64,000 nucleotides of DNA from Bifidobacterium ruminantium DSM 6489 (lineage in GTDB: Bacteria; Actinomycetota; Actinomycetes; Actinomycetales; Bifidobacteriaceae): NCBI RefSeq assembly GCF_000770925.1, contig NZ_JDTK01000013.1:1-64000 (forward strand). Reading direction: 5' to 3'. Under the pieces are notes generated by a model. It worked only from the letters and a program-made list of their open reading frames with translations, ran no database searches and was not told where the DNA came from. This document shows positions 1 through 9,438 of this stretch, piece by piece. How positions within the stretch are numbered: position 1 is the stretch's first letter; each line of letters begins with the position of its first letter. A program made the position numbers and the translations under genes.

Positions 1-126
1 TGTCCGATTCTGCAGAAACGGACACTCAGGGGTCAATTTCACCTATCTGTCTGTCCGTTTCTCCCGAATCGGACAGACAGGCATCAAAATAAAGCGCTCC
101 TGTGTCCGAATCGCCAGAATCGGACA
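1..126. repeat. 51-bp-period palindrome array, cluster 1 (3 units, may extend left of the window)
   Basis: Three 24-bp imperfect palindromes start at 1, 52 and 103, exactly 51 bp apart. The consensus arms are TGTCCGATTCTG and CAGAATCGGACA. The 27-bp intervals are not conserved. The array lies beyond the 3' end of the glycosyltransferase gene and begins at the window edge, so its true length is unknown. The third unit has arms extended to about 16 bp (94-109 and 120-135). The family is repeated at 2325-2450 and 3871-4149. Confidence 0.9.
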
Positions 127-135
127 CAGGAGCGC
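84..135 (-). terminator. Rho-independent terminator of the glycosyltransferase, built on an array unit
   Basis: Read on the minus strand, perfect 16-bp arms (135-120 and 109-94) form a hairpin followed by a T-rich stretch (TTTATTTTG, 93-84). It lies about 60 bp past the stop codon of the upstream minus-strand gene. The stem contains the 24-bp palindrome of the array at 103-126. Confidence 0.6.
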
Positions 136-195
136 CTGGCCAATCGCAGTAATCGCGTGCCTTCCATACCGCTATACCGCGAAACTCGCGCGAAA

Positions 196-1227
196 TCAGT
201 TGAATCCGACCACGTGCTCCGCGACGAAATATCCCTTGCGGATCACGAACCGGCCGAGCGAACCGTGCAGGTTCAGCGCGCGTGACATCGCCTTCTTGCG
301 GACGTCCTTGTAGATTGTCGGCGAATATGCCTTGATATCCGCCCACAGGGCCTTCTTTTTCTCGTAATTCGCCGGGTCGCGCGAGAGGATCATGAATACG
401 CTCGCCACGGAGCTTTCAATCGCAAGAAAATGAATCATATAGCGATACAGGCCGTCTGGCACCGTACCTCGTTCGGGGGTGGCGCGCACCATGCACTGGT
501 TGACGAGCCGCAGCTGGTCCACACGTCGGATCATCACGTCCGTCTGCACGCTTTGGCCGTCGCGGCCGATGAAATAGTGATAGAACGGCGTGTCCAGATA
601 CTGCAGCGACTTGACCCACGGGAACGGCTGATACGCGTAGATGAAGTCCACGTAGAACGTGTGCTCCGGCAGCTGCATCTTCGATTCGCGCACCACGGCC
701 GTACGGTAGATCAGCGCGTGCATGAGAATGTATTCGGTCAGGCCGAAATGTCCCAGATCGTCCCAAGTGAGCCGCTTGCCGGGCTCCATGGCGTGACGGA
801 AGTTCACGACGTGCTTGTTGCGCTTGCCCACCTTGTCGTACACGTAGTTGGTGACGAGCATGTCGAGCGGGTCGTCCTTGCCGACCTCGTCGCGCAGCAC
901 GGCCAGAACCTGTTCCAGTGATTCGGGACCGACCCAATCGTCCGCGTCCACGACCTTCACGTACATGCCGCTCGCCGCCGCAATGCCGGTGTTGACGGCG
1001 CCGCCGTGCCCCTTGTTCTCTTGATGGATCGCGCGCACGATTCCCGGATGGCGGGACTCGAACGTCTTGGCCATGTCCAGCGTGCCGTCGGACGAACCGT
1101 CGTCGACGATCAGCACTTCGATGTCGTCGTTGCGCTTCGCCGCGATCAACGACGAGACGCACCGTTCCAGGTATTCCGTCATGTTGTACGCGGGCACCAC
1201 GAAGGTGAGCGTCTTCTTCTCCTGCAT
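196..1227 (-). CDS. Family 2 glycosyltransferase
   Basis: A 343-residue GT-A fold glycosyltransferase that probably transfers a sugar from a nucleotide-sugar donor to an envelope glycan or glycolipid. Near the N terminus are VVPAYNMTEYLERCV, the nucleotide-binding DDGSSDGT motif and the metal-binding DADDW motif. The C-terminal half is family-typical but carries no recognisable specificity motif. I chose the ATG at 1227 because GAGGAAG lies just upstream; the longer upstream extension has no good ribosome site. No signal peptide or membrane segment is seen, so it is probably cytosolic or peripheral. No neighbouring gene reveals the acceptor. Confidence 0.88.
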   Translation of the reverse strand: MQEKKTLTFVVPAYNMTEYLERCVSSLIAAKRNDDIEVLIVDDGSSDGTLDMAKTFESRHPGIVRAIHQENKGHGGAVNTGIAAASGMYVKVVDADDWVGPESLEQVLAVLRDEVGKDDPLDMLVTNYVYDKVGKRNKHVVNFRHAMEPGKRLTWDDLGHFGLTEYILMHALIYRTAVVRESKMQLPEHTFYVDFIYAYQPFPWVKSLQYLDTPFYHYFIGRDGQSVQTDVMIRRVDQLRLVNQCMVRATPERGTVPDGLYRYMIHFLAIESSVASVFMILSRDPANYEKKKALWADIKAYSPTIYKDVRKKAMSRALNLHGSLGRFVIRKGYFVAEHVVGFN

Positions 1228-1430
1228 AATCTTCCTCGTATCGGGCTCACGTCGAGCCATGCGGTTGGTCGCAGCTGGTCTATCTGCGTCGGCCAAAGCG
1301 TAACGAAACTAACGTAGCACCATGTGCGCGTTCGGGGAATGGCTCGTCGCACAAACGGTACCCTGAAATACGTAATCTGCACCTGAATTTTCCCCTAGGG
1401 TCATTTCAGGTGACATTGTGTCGGTCTTTG

Positions 1431-2228
1431 TCAAATGCTGTTGTTTTGTTCTTGCGATTCGGTTGCGATTGCTTCGTCCGTTTCGTCGTTTTCCGTTTCG
1501 GCTGGCGATTTGTCTTGCGATTTCGAGGCTTTCTTTTCCTGCTTTTCTCGCTTCGCGTTTTCCTTCGCTTCGCGCGCGGCCTGCTTTTCCGCGTCGCGCA
1601 TGGCTTTTTCGCTTTCGTAGCGCAGTTCCGGTTTGGCTTCCATACGGCTCAGACCGTACCAGGCCAGATTCACGATATGCGCGGCGAGTTGCTCTTTGCT
1701 GAGCTTGCGCTGGTCGGCCCAATACTGGCAGGTGTACACGGTCATGCCGATGAGCATCTGCGCATAATACGGCACGCTTTTGGCCGGCAGATGCTGGCGT
1801 TTGAACGCTTCGGTGAGAATGTCCTCCACGCGTACTGCGACGTCTCCGAGCAGTGAATTGAACGAGTTGGATGGGTCGGTTTTCGGCGAATCGCGGGTGA
1901 GCACGCGGAATCCTTCGGCGTTTTCCTCCACGTAGGTGAGTAGCGCCAATGCGGTGCGTTCCACAATTTGGCGCGGATGCGCTTTCGGGTCGGACAGCGC
2001 GTTGATGAGAACGTCGGTGAGCGCGCGCATTTCGCGGTCCACCACCACGGCGTACAGGCCTTCCTTTCCTCCGAAATGTTCGTAGACGATGGGTTTCGAC
2101 ACTTTTGCGGTCGAGGCGATCTCTTCCACGCTCACTGCTTCGAATCCCTTGGCCGCGAACAGCGATCGACCGATTTCGATAAGCTGTTCGCGCCGCTGGT
2201 ACGACGTCATTCTGGATGTATTGGCCAT
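1431..2228 (-). CDS. TetR/AcrR-family transcriptional regulator with a charged C-terminal tail
   Basis: A 265-residue regulator. The N-terminal helix-turn-helix reads VEEIASTAKVSKPIVYEHFGGKEGLY, typical of TetR proteins, and is followed by an all-helical ligand/dimer domain. After about residue 205 comes a 60-residue tail very rich in K, E, A and S, probably disordered, which ordinary TetR proteins (about 200 residues) lack. The start at 2228 (MANTSRMT) is preferred; a second in-frame Met six codons later is possible. The gene is transcribed away from ftsY, and the divergent intergenic region holds palindrome cluster 2. Target genes and ligand are unknown. Confidence 0.85.
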   Translation of the reverse strand: MANTSRMTSYQRREQLIEIGRSLFAAKGFEAVSVEEIASTAKVSKPIVYEHFGGKEGLYAVVVDREMRALTDVLINALSDPKAHPRQIVERTALALLTYVEENAEGFRVLTRDSPKTDPSNSFNSLLGDVAVRVEDILTEAFKRQHLPAKSVPYYAQMLIGMTVYTCQYWADQRKLSKEQLAAHIVNLAWYGLSRMEAKPELRYESEKAMRDAEKQAAREAKENAKREKQEKKASKSQDKSPAETENDETDEAIATESQEQNNSI

Positions 2229-2324
2229 ACTGTCCAGTTTTTCACGTCCCGTGGATAGTCCCTTGGCCGCCCGCCACTTCTCCATATCCCCGGATCCCCG
2301 AATCCATATTCCGCCGCCCACCAA

Positions 2325-2450
2325 TGTCCGATTCTGCAGAATTGGACACGTGGAGTATGGAATTTGGCTTTTGAGTGTCCGTTTCTGGGGAATCGGACGT
2401 TTGCGATGTTGGATTGGGAGCTTTTGTGTCCGATTCTGGGGAATCGGACA
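2325..2450. repeat. 51-bp-period palindrome array, cluster 2 (3 units)
   Basis: Units lie at 2325-2348, 2376-2399 and 2427-2450, again exactly 51 bp apart, between the divergent TetR regulator and ftsY. The first unit carries a variant right arm (CAGAATTGGACA, then CGTGG) that is also found in the second unit of cluster 3 at 3922, and the following intervals are partly alike. The two clusters therefore share ancestry. Confidence 0.9.
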
Positions 2451-2523
2451 CTCGTGGGATGGTCGGAAGGACGGGTAGGGGGATAGGTGACGGTGTGTCC
2501 GTTGCGCTTTTTAGGCTGGAACC

Positions 2524-3798
2524 ATGGATACGAATGTGATTATTGCGATTGTCGCGGTCGTCGTTATCGCGGCATTACTTGCGATTGGCGGATGGTGGTT
2601 CGGTAAGAGCCGCAAGTCCGCCGTGGACAAGTCCACTGAAGCGGCGAAGGCGAAGGCCGATGCTCGTTTGGCTACGGAGAAGTCCACCGCGCAATCTGCC
2701 GCCGCAAGTGCCGAAAACGCTGAGAAAACCAAGGAAGCCGCGGAATCCGCAGCGACGGAATCCGTGGAATCCGCGACTTCGTCTGCCACACCTGAATCGC
2801 CAGTGGCAACTGAACCAACTCCGGTCGGGTCAGCCGTAACTGAATCCGCGACCCCAGCCGTCGAAACCCCTGAAGCCGCCGGTACCCGCATGCAGCGCCT
2901 CAAAGCGCGCTTGTCCAAGTCCGGCAACCCGTTCGGTAGGGCACTGTTCAACATCCTCGCCAAGGATCAGCTCTCCGAAGCCGATTGGGAGGACGTCGAA
3001 GACACCCTCCTGCTTGCCGACGTGGGCGCGGAAGCCAGCGAACAGCTCGTTGAGGAACTGCGCAACGACGCCCGCATCGCAGGCCAGTCCGACCCGGCCG
3101 AAGTGCGTGCCGCGCTGAAGGATAAGCTTCTGAAGCTCGTCGGCACCGACGTCGACCGCCGTCTCAACGCCGACAAGGAAGGTGCGAACAAGCCGAGCGT
3201 CATCATCATGGTCGGTGTGAACGGCACCGGCAAGACCACTACCGCGGGCAAGCTTTCCCGCCTGCTCGTCTCCGAAGGCAAGCAGGTCATGCTGGGCGCG
3301 GCCGACACGTTCCGCGCCGCCGCCGCCGACCAGCTGGAGACCTGGGGCGCGAAGGTGGGCGTACCGGTCGTGCGCTCCGACAAGGACGGCGCCGACCCGG
3401 CTTCCGTGGCGTTCGAAGCGAGTGCCAAGGCCAAGGAGGCGAACGCCGACGTGCTCATCATCGACACCGCCGGTCGCCTGCAGAACAAGGCCAACCTGAT
3501 GGACGAGCTCGGCAAGATCCGCCGCGTCACCGAAAAGAACCTGCCCGTGGAAGAGGTGCTGCTCGTGCTCGACGCCACCACCGGCCAGAACGGCATGACG
3601 CAGGCCAAGGTGTTCGCCGAAGCGATCGGCATCACCGGCGTGGTCCTGTCCAAGCTCGACGGCTCCGCCAAGGGCGGCATCGTGATCTCCGTGCAGAAGG
3701 AGCTCGGCGTGCCCGTCAAGCTCGTCGGCCTGGGCGAAGGTCCGGACGACCTCGCCCCGTTCGATCCGGAAGGCTTCGTCGACGGCATCCTCGCCTGA
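2524..3798 (+). CDS. ftsY: Signal recognition particle receptor FtsY
   Basis: A 424-residue SRP receptor GTPase that docks SRP-ribosome complexes at the membrane Sec translocon. It begins with a hydrophobic helix (residues 4-22) that can anchor it in the membrane, as in other actinobacterial FtsY proteins. A roughly 100-residue Ala/Glu/Ser/Thr-rich acidic linker leads to the NG domain. The P-loop is GVNGTGKTT with K237; DTAGR and SKLDG follow. The ATG at 2524 sits 13 bp beyond the short AGG at 2512, so the ribosome site is modest. The gene ends at a strong terminator. The SRP RNA partner is encoded at 51.25 kb. Confidence 0.97.
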   Translation: MDTNVIIAIVAVVVIAALLAIGGWWFGKSRKSAVDKSTEAAKAKADARLATEKSTAQSAAASAENAEKTKEAAESAATESVESATSSATPESPVATEPTPVGSAVTESATPAVETPEAAGTRMQRLKARLSKSGNPFGRALFNILAKDQLSEADWEDVEDTLLLADVGAEASEQLVEELRNDARIAGQSDPAEVRAALKDKLLKLVGTDVDRRLNADKEGANKPSVIIMVGVNGTGKTTTAGKLSRLLVSEGKQVMLGAADTFRAAAADQLETWGAKVGVPVVRSDKDGADPASVAFEASAKAKEANADVLIIDTAGRLQNKANLMDELGKIRRVTEKNLPVEEVLLVLDATTGQNGMTQAKVFAEAIGITGVVLSKLDGSAKGGIVISVQKELGVPVKLVGLGEGPDDLAPFDPEGFVDGILA

Positions 3799-3820
3799 CC
3801 CGCCTAATTCCGTAGCATCG

Positions 3821-3848
3821 CGCCTCCCGAAATCGGGAGGCGTTTTTT
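3821..3848 (+). terminator. Terminator of ftsY
   Basis: A perfect 10-bp stem (CGCCTCCCGA / TCGGGAGGCG) with a two-base loop is followed by six T residues, starting 23 bp after the ftsY stop codon. Confidence 0.92.
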
Positions 3849-3870
3849 ATTGCGTTATTGCGATCTCGAG

Positions 3871-4149
3871 TGTCCGATTCCCCAGAATCGGACAAATAGG
3901 CCACTTCGGACCGCGCCTGGATGTCCGATTCTGCAGAATTGGACACGTGGCATACGGATTTCGCACTCAAAACGTCCGATTCTGGAAAATCGGACAAACA
4001 GGGTACTTCGAACCACATTTGAATGTCCGATTCTGGGGAAACGGACATTTGGGACCCTGATTTTGGCGCGCGAATGTCCGATTCTGGAGAATCGGACAAA
4101 CAAGGTTTCGATTTGGTACTTCAGATGTCCGATTCTGCAGAATCGGACA
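3871..4149. repeat. 51-bp-period palindrome array, cluster 3 (6 units)
   Basis: Six 24-bp palindromes start at 3871, 3922, 3973, 4024, 4075 and 4126: five consecutive intervals of exactly 51 bp. The unit is TGTCCGATTCTG + CAGAATCGGACA with a variable central tetranucleotide; the unit at 4126 is a perfect 24-bp palindrome. The 27-bp intervals differ, but the first and third match at 18 of 27 positions, mostly with transitions between them, so they diverged from duplicated units. The array sits between convergent ftsY and the antiporter gene, after the ftsY terminator. It is not a CRISPR array: the repeat is short and palindromic, the intervals are related, and no cas genes are nearby. Confidence 0.93.
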
Positions 4150-4162
4150 TTCGGTGTGGCGG

Positions 4163-5413
4163 TTACTCCGCGGATACGGTTTCGGAGGTTTCGGAGGTTT
4201 CGGAGGCTTCGGTGGTTCCGACGGTTGCAACAGTTTCGCCCGCGACCCCATCCACAGCACCCACCCCCGGCACCCTGCGGATCGTCAGCTTCAGCAACAG
4301 CGGTGCGACCAGTGTGACCAGCGAGATGATGAAGATGATCGTCGAATAGTATTCGCTGCCGAGCACGTGCTCGTTGAAGCCGATTTGCGCGGTGATCAGC
4401 GCCATTTCGCCACGCGGCACCATGCCCGCGCCAATCATCAGCGCGGAAGCTCCGCCGAAGCCGGCCATGCGTCCGCCCAGTCCGCAGCCGACGATCTTGG
4501 TGATCACGCCGAGAATCGTCATGATCACAATGAAGACAATCATCTTCGGATCGTCCACGCCCGTGGTCTGCAAACCGATGCCCACGAAGAACACCGGCAC
4601 GAACAACGTGTCGCCAACCGGTTCGATGTACCGGTCCGCCTCCTCGGCGTAATCGCTGTTGCTGACCGCGATGCCGGCGAAGAACGCGCCCACCGCGTAG
4701 CTCAACCCGGCCAGATTCGACGCCCACGCCATCGCAAGACAGATGATGATCGCCATCACCGCGATGCCGGAAGGCGCCTTCAGCACGCCTGCCAACGTCA
4801 TCAGCGCCGGCGCCACCCAGACCACCACCACGGCGGCTGCCACGAAGAACAGCACCTGCTTCAGAAGGATCATGCCGAGTCCGGCCACGTCCACGCTGCC
4901 GGTGTTGACGAGCGTGCACATCACGGATAGCAGAATCACGCCAATCACGTCATCCGCCACGGCCGCGCCGAGAATGGACACGCCCTCCTTGGAATCCAGC
5001 AGCCCGGCCTCTTTGAGCACCGCCACGGAGATCGACACGGACGTGGCGGAGAACACCACGCCGATGAATGCCGCCGGAATCGGCTTGAATCCGAACAGCA
5101 GGCTCACTCCGCCCATCACGGCCACGGGGAACACCACGCCCATGCACGCGATGATGATCGCGGCCTTCGAATACTTCTTCAGCAGCTGCAGATCGCAGCC
5201 GACGCCGCCCAGAAACATCAGAATGATGATGCCGAGGTCGCTGAACAGCGACAGCGAATCGCTCATGTGCAGCACGTTCAGCAGCGCCGGGCCGACGAGG
5301 ATGCCGACGAGAATCTGCCCGATCACTTCCGGCAGCTGCACCTTCCTGCAGATCAGTCCGGAGACCGTGGTCAGCATCAGAATGGCGCATAGTGAAATGA
5401 TGAACGTTGTCAT
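4163..5413 (-). CDS. CPA2-type cation:proton antiporter (Na+/H+ or K+/H+ exchanger)
   Basis: A 416-residue integral membrane protein of the monovalent cation:proton antiporter-2 family with about 12 hydrophobic segments. Family features include LPEVIGQILVGILVGP in the second segment and GAAVADDVIGVILL, whose paired Asp residues bind the cation/proton. MVPRGEMALI near the C terminus is also typical. There is no regulatory TrkA-N domain, unlike KefB/KefC. The last 20 residues are Ser/Glu/Thr-rich with a short SET repeat. The ATG at 5413 starts directly with the first membrane helix; the longer form adds an unlikely charged extension. Ion specificity cannot be read from sequence. Confidence 0.88.
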   Translation of the reverse strand: MTTFIISLCAILMLTTVSGLICRKVQLPEVIGQILVGILVGPALLNVLHMSDSLSLFSDLGIIILMFLGGVGCDLQLLKKYSKAAIIIACMGVVFPVAVMGGVSLLFGFKPIPAAFIGVVFSATSVSISVAVLKEAGLLDSKEGVSILGAAVADDVIGVILLSVMCTLVNTGSVDVAGLGMILLKQVLFFVAAAVVVVWVAPALMTLAGVLKAPSGIAVMAIIICLAMAWASNLAGLSYAVGAFFAGIAVSNSDYAEEADRYIEPVGDTLFVPVFFVGIGLQTTGVDDPKMIVFIVIMTILGVITKIVGCGLGGRMAGFGGASALMIGAGMVPRGEMALITAQIGFNEHVLGSEYYSTIIFIISLVTLVAPLLLKLTIRRVPGVGAVDGVAGETVATVGTTEASETSETSETVSAE

Positions 5414-5782
5414 AATTCTCGTCGCTCTCTCGTCCCGCACACCGCGCATATCGTGCGCCATGCGTCTCGCGCACGCCGCATGCGCCGCGCGTCACGTAGG
5501 TTTCCTGCATTCAACTTACTCCGACCTCGTCCTTCGCTCGTCGCCGCAATTTCATATTGCGATTGCCGGACGGCCATACCGCGGCCGTCGCCGCGTAATC
5601 CTTTTCGTTGAATTTCCGGCATTCCGCGACTTTGATGGGCGTTTTTCTCGCATGCCGTTACGTCGCCGTAACACGTCGTAACGTTTTCAAAACGCGGCCG
5701 GCGTTCGATATCGTTCTGTCAGCCCCACACGATGGGGACGGAAATGTTGAACCAAATATAGAGAAAGAAAGAGGAGGGTGAC
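5414..5782. other. Intergenic region between the antiporter and amtB promoters
   Basis: The 369 bp between divergent genes hold no supportable gene. The only structured element seen is a set of GTNAC/AAAAC repeats at 5657-5693, listed separately. The amtB ribosome site GAGGAGG is at 5770-5776. Confidence 0.7.
5657..5693 (+). promoter_or_regulatory. GlnR-box-like repeats upstream of amtB
   Basis: GTTAC (5657), GTAAC (5668), GTAAC (5678) and AAAAC (5689) are separated by 6, 5 and 6 bases. This resembles the actinobacterial GlnR operator, gTnAc-n6-GaAAc in tandem pairs, known from Streptomyces and Mycobacterium nitrogen genes. It lies about 90 bp upstream of the amtB start. That a GlnR-type regulator binds here is inference. 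Confidence 0.45.
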
Positions 5783-7418
<1,636 letters not shown>

Positions 7419-7495
7419 TTCGATTCCGTTTTCGATTTCGATTCGGACGGCTTCAATACCCCCGTGCTTCAAGGTTCGGGTTATCAATTAGGACG

Positions 7496-7530
7496 ATCCC
7501 CGTACGTGCTTCGCGCCGTGCGGGGATTTC
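7496..7530 (+). terminator. Hairpin after glnB, probable terminator
   Basis: ATCCCCGTACG pairs with CGTGCGGGGAT with one wobble, followed by only three T residues. It lies between glnB and glnD and may attenuate rather than stop transcription into glnD. Confidence 0.45.
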
Positions 7531-7611
7531 CATAGGTTCGTCTTTTTGGACGTCTTTTCGGACGTGTTTTCCCGGTTTTCAATGCGTCGGATTTCGTAAG
7601 GAACGTGCGTT

Positions 7612-9438
7612 ATGGCTTCAGCGGTCGAAGGTCTCAAGAAACGGTTCATGGCTATGAGCCAGCCCGATAAGGACGGTGTCTACCGCGATGGCGCGGCGAA
7701 ACGCAAGGCCCGCACGCGGTTGGCGATGGACAGTCTGAAGCGGCTGTGGGAGGAGGCCTGCGCCGAGGTGCCCTTCGAGGTACCATCCTCCGGCATCGGT
7801 CTCGGCGCGGTCGGTTCGCTGGCCCGTGGCCAGGTCGGCCCCAGCTCCGATCTGGATCTGGTGGTCATCTACGAGCCGCATGCGGTGAACGACAAGCAGC
7901 TCAACGAGCTCGCCAACAAATTGTGGTATCCGATTTGGGATTCCGGCCTCGATCTCGACCAATCGGTGCGCACCGTCGCGCAATGCGAGGCCGTCACCGA
8001 CCGCGACCTGCCTGCCGCGATGGGCTGGCTGGATGTGGTGCCGATCGCTGGGGACACTCAGCTGATCGCGGACACGGCCACCTCCATATTGGAACGGTGG
8101 CGCAAGGCCGCCCGCAAGCGTCTGCCGGAGCTGCTCGGCTCCGCGAAGTCGCGTCTTGACGAATTCGGCCGCATGGCCTACATCAACCAGCCGGACATCA
8201 AGGAGTCGCGCGGTGGTTTGCGCGATTCCGTGCTCGTCTCCGCGCTCGCCGCGTCCTGGCTCGCTGACCGTCCGCACGGCACGTACGACGATGCCGTCGA
8301 ACGTTTGCTAGACGTGCGCGACTGCATCCATTTGGTCGCGGGCAAGGATACGAATCTGCTGTTGTCGCCATACCAGGCGAAGGTTGCGGCGATGCTCGGC
8401 CTGTCCGATCCGACGTTGCCCGAAGGCGAGCGCGAGGCGCAGTCGATCGACGATTTGCAGACGCTGCTGGCCCGCGTCGGCCGGCAAATCGCGTTTTCCC
8501 TTGATTCCACCGCGTCGCGCGCCGAACATTCGCTGACGCACGACAAGCCGCGTTTCGCTTTCTTCCAAGTGTTCCAGCCGCGTGGCGGCGGCAAACGCCA
8601 GGCGCCGACCTTCGACGTGATCGCCCCCGGCGTGGCCAAACATGAGGAGGAGATCGTCCTCGCTCCGGGCGCGGAACCGGCCGCCGACCCGAACCTCGTG
8701 CTGCGCGTGGCCGTCGCTGCCGCGGAGTTTGGTCTGCCAATCGCCCCGGGAACGTTGCGAAACCTCAAAAAAAGCGCCATCGGCGACCGCAATTGGACGG
8801 ACGAATCGCGCGAACTGTTCGTGCGGCTGCTCGCCGCCGGACCCGCGCTGCTCAACGTGTGGGAGGAAATCGACTTCATCGACGTGCCGGGAAAGCTCAT
8901 CCCCGAATGGCTGGGCGTGCGCAACCGGCCGAGCGCGTCCGCCGCGCACCGATATACGATCGATCGGCATATGGTGGAGGTCGTCACGCGACTCGGCCGC
9001 GAGACGCCCAGCGGCGGACGGTACGACGACCGGCATTACGAGGCGCTGCTGCTCGCCGGCATACTGCACGACATCGGCAAGCGGCCGGGAGTGGCCGACC
9101 ATGCGGCGGAAGGCGCGCGGCACGCGGCCGTTGTCGTGGAACGCATGGGATTCGACCGCGACATCGTCCGCTGGGTCACGCTGCTGGTACGCGAGCATCT
9201 GACGTTGTCCGAATTCGCCACCGGCCGCAATCCCAACGATCCGAACGTCGGCGACGATTTGGCCGGCCGGCTCGACCATGACCCCGTTTTGCTGGACATG
9301 CTGTTCGACCTGACTCGCGCGGACGGCTCGTCCTTGGGCGCCACGTCCGGCGAGACCATTTCCAAGCAGTATGGCTGGAGCAGGTGGCGGGAGACGCTGG
9401 TGCGCACTATGTACAACGCCACCCGCTACCACATGTGA
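7612..9438 (+). CDS. glnD: PII uridylyl/adenylyl-transferase GlnD, short form without ACT domains
   Basis: A 608-residue enzyme that adds a nucleotide to PII and removes it according to nitrogen status. The nucleotidyltransferase motif GSLARGQVGPSSDLDLV is around residues 68-84. An HD phosphohydrolase domain with LLAGILHDIGKRPG and the surrounding His/Asp residues follows in the last third. Typical GlnD proteins are 800-900 residues and end in two glutamine-sensing ACT domains; this one stops right after the HD domain. The ATG at 7612 follows a GTAAGGAACGTGCGTT leader. Location after amtB-glnB fits the role. Confidence 0.9.
   Translation: MASAVEGLKKRFMAMSQPDKDGVYRDGAAKRKARTRLAMDSLKRLWEEACAEVPFEVPSSGIGLGAVGSLARGQVGPSSDLDLVVIYEPHAVNDKQLNELANKLWYPIWDSGLDLDQSVRTVAQCEAVTDRDLPAAMGWLDVVPIAGDTQLIADTATSILERWRKAARKRLPELLGSAKSRLDEFGRMAYINQPDIKESRGGLRDSVLVSALAASWLADRPHGTYDDAVERLLDVRDCIHLVAGKDTNLLLSPYQAKVAAMLGLSDPTLPEGEREAQSIDDLQTLLARVGRQIAFSLDSTASRAEHSLTHDKPRFAFFQVFQPRGGGKRQAPTFDVIAPGVAKHEEEIVLAPGAEPAADPNLVLRVAVAAAEFGLPIAPGTLRNLKKSAIGDRNWTDESRELFVRLLAAGPALLNVWEEIDFIDVPGKLIPEWLGVRNRPSASAAHRYTIDRHMVEVVTRLGRETPSGGRYDDRHYEALLLAGILHDIGKRPGVADHAAEGARHAAVVVERMGFDRDIVRWVTLLVREHLTLSEFATGRNPNDPNVGDDLAGRLDHDPVLLDMLFDLTRADGSSLGATSGETISKQYGWSRWRETLVRTMYNATRYHM

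Noticed and set aside
416-1162. Long open frames antisense or out of frame to real genes (for example here, and at 3855-4919, 5687-7180, 14099-16072, 22989-25196, 46714-48291)
   Set aside because: They follow from high GC with codon-position bias, encode Arg/His/Ala-rich low-complexity strings, lack ribosome sites and overlap well-identified genes.
3871-4149. CRISPR array
   Set aside because: Regular spacing invites it, but the repeat is a 24-bp self-palindrome, the repeats vary, the intervals are related to one another, clusters are scattered in several intergenic gaps and no cas gene is present.
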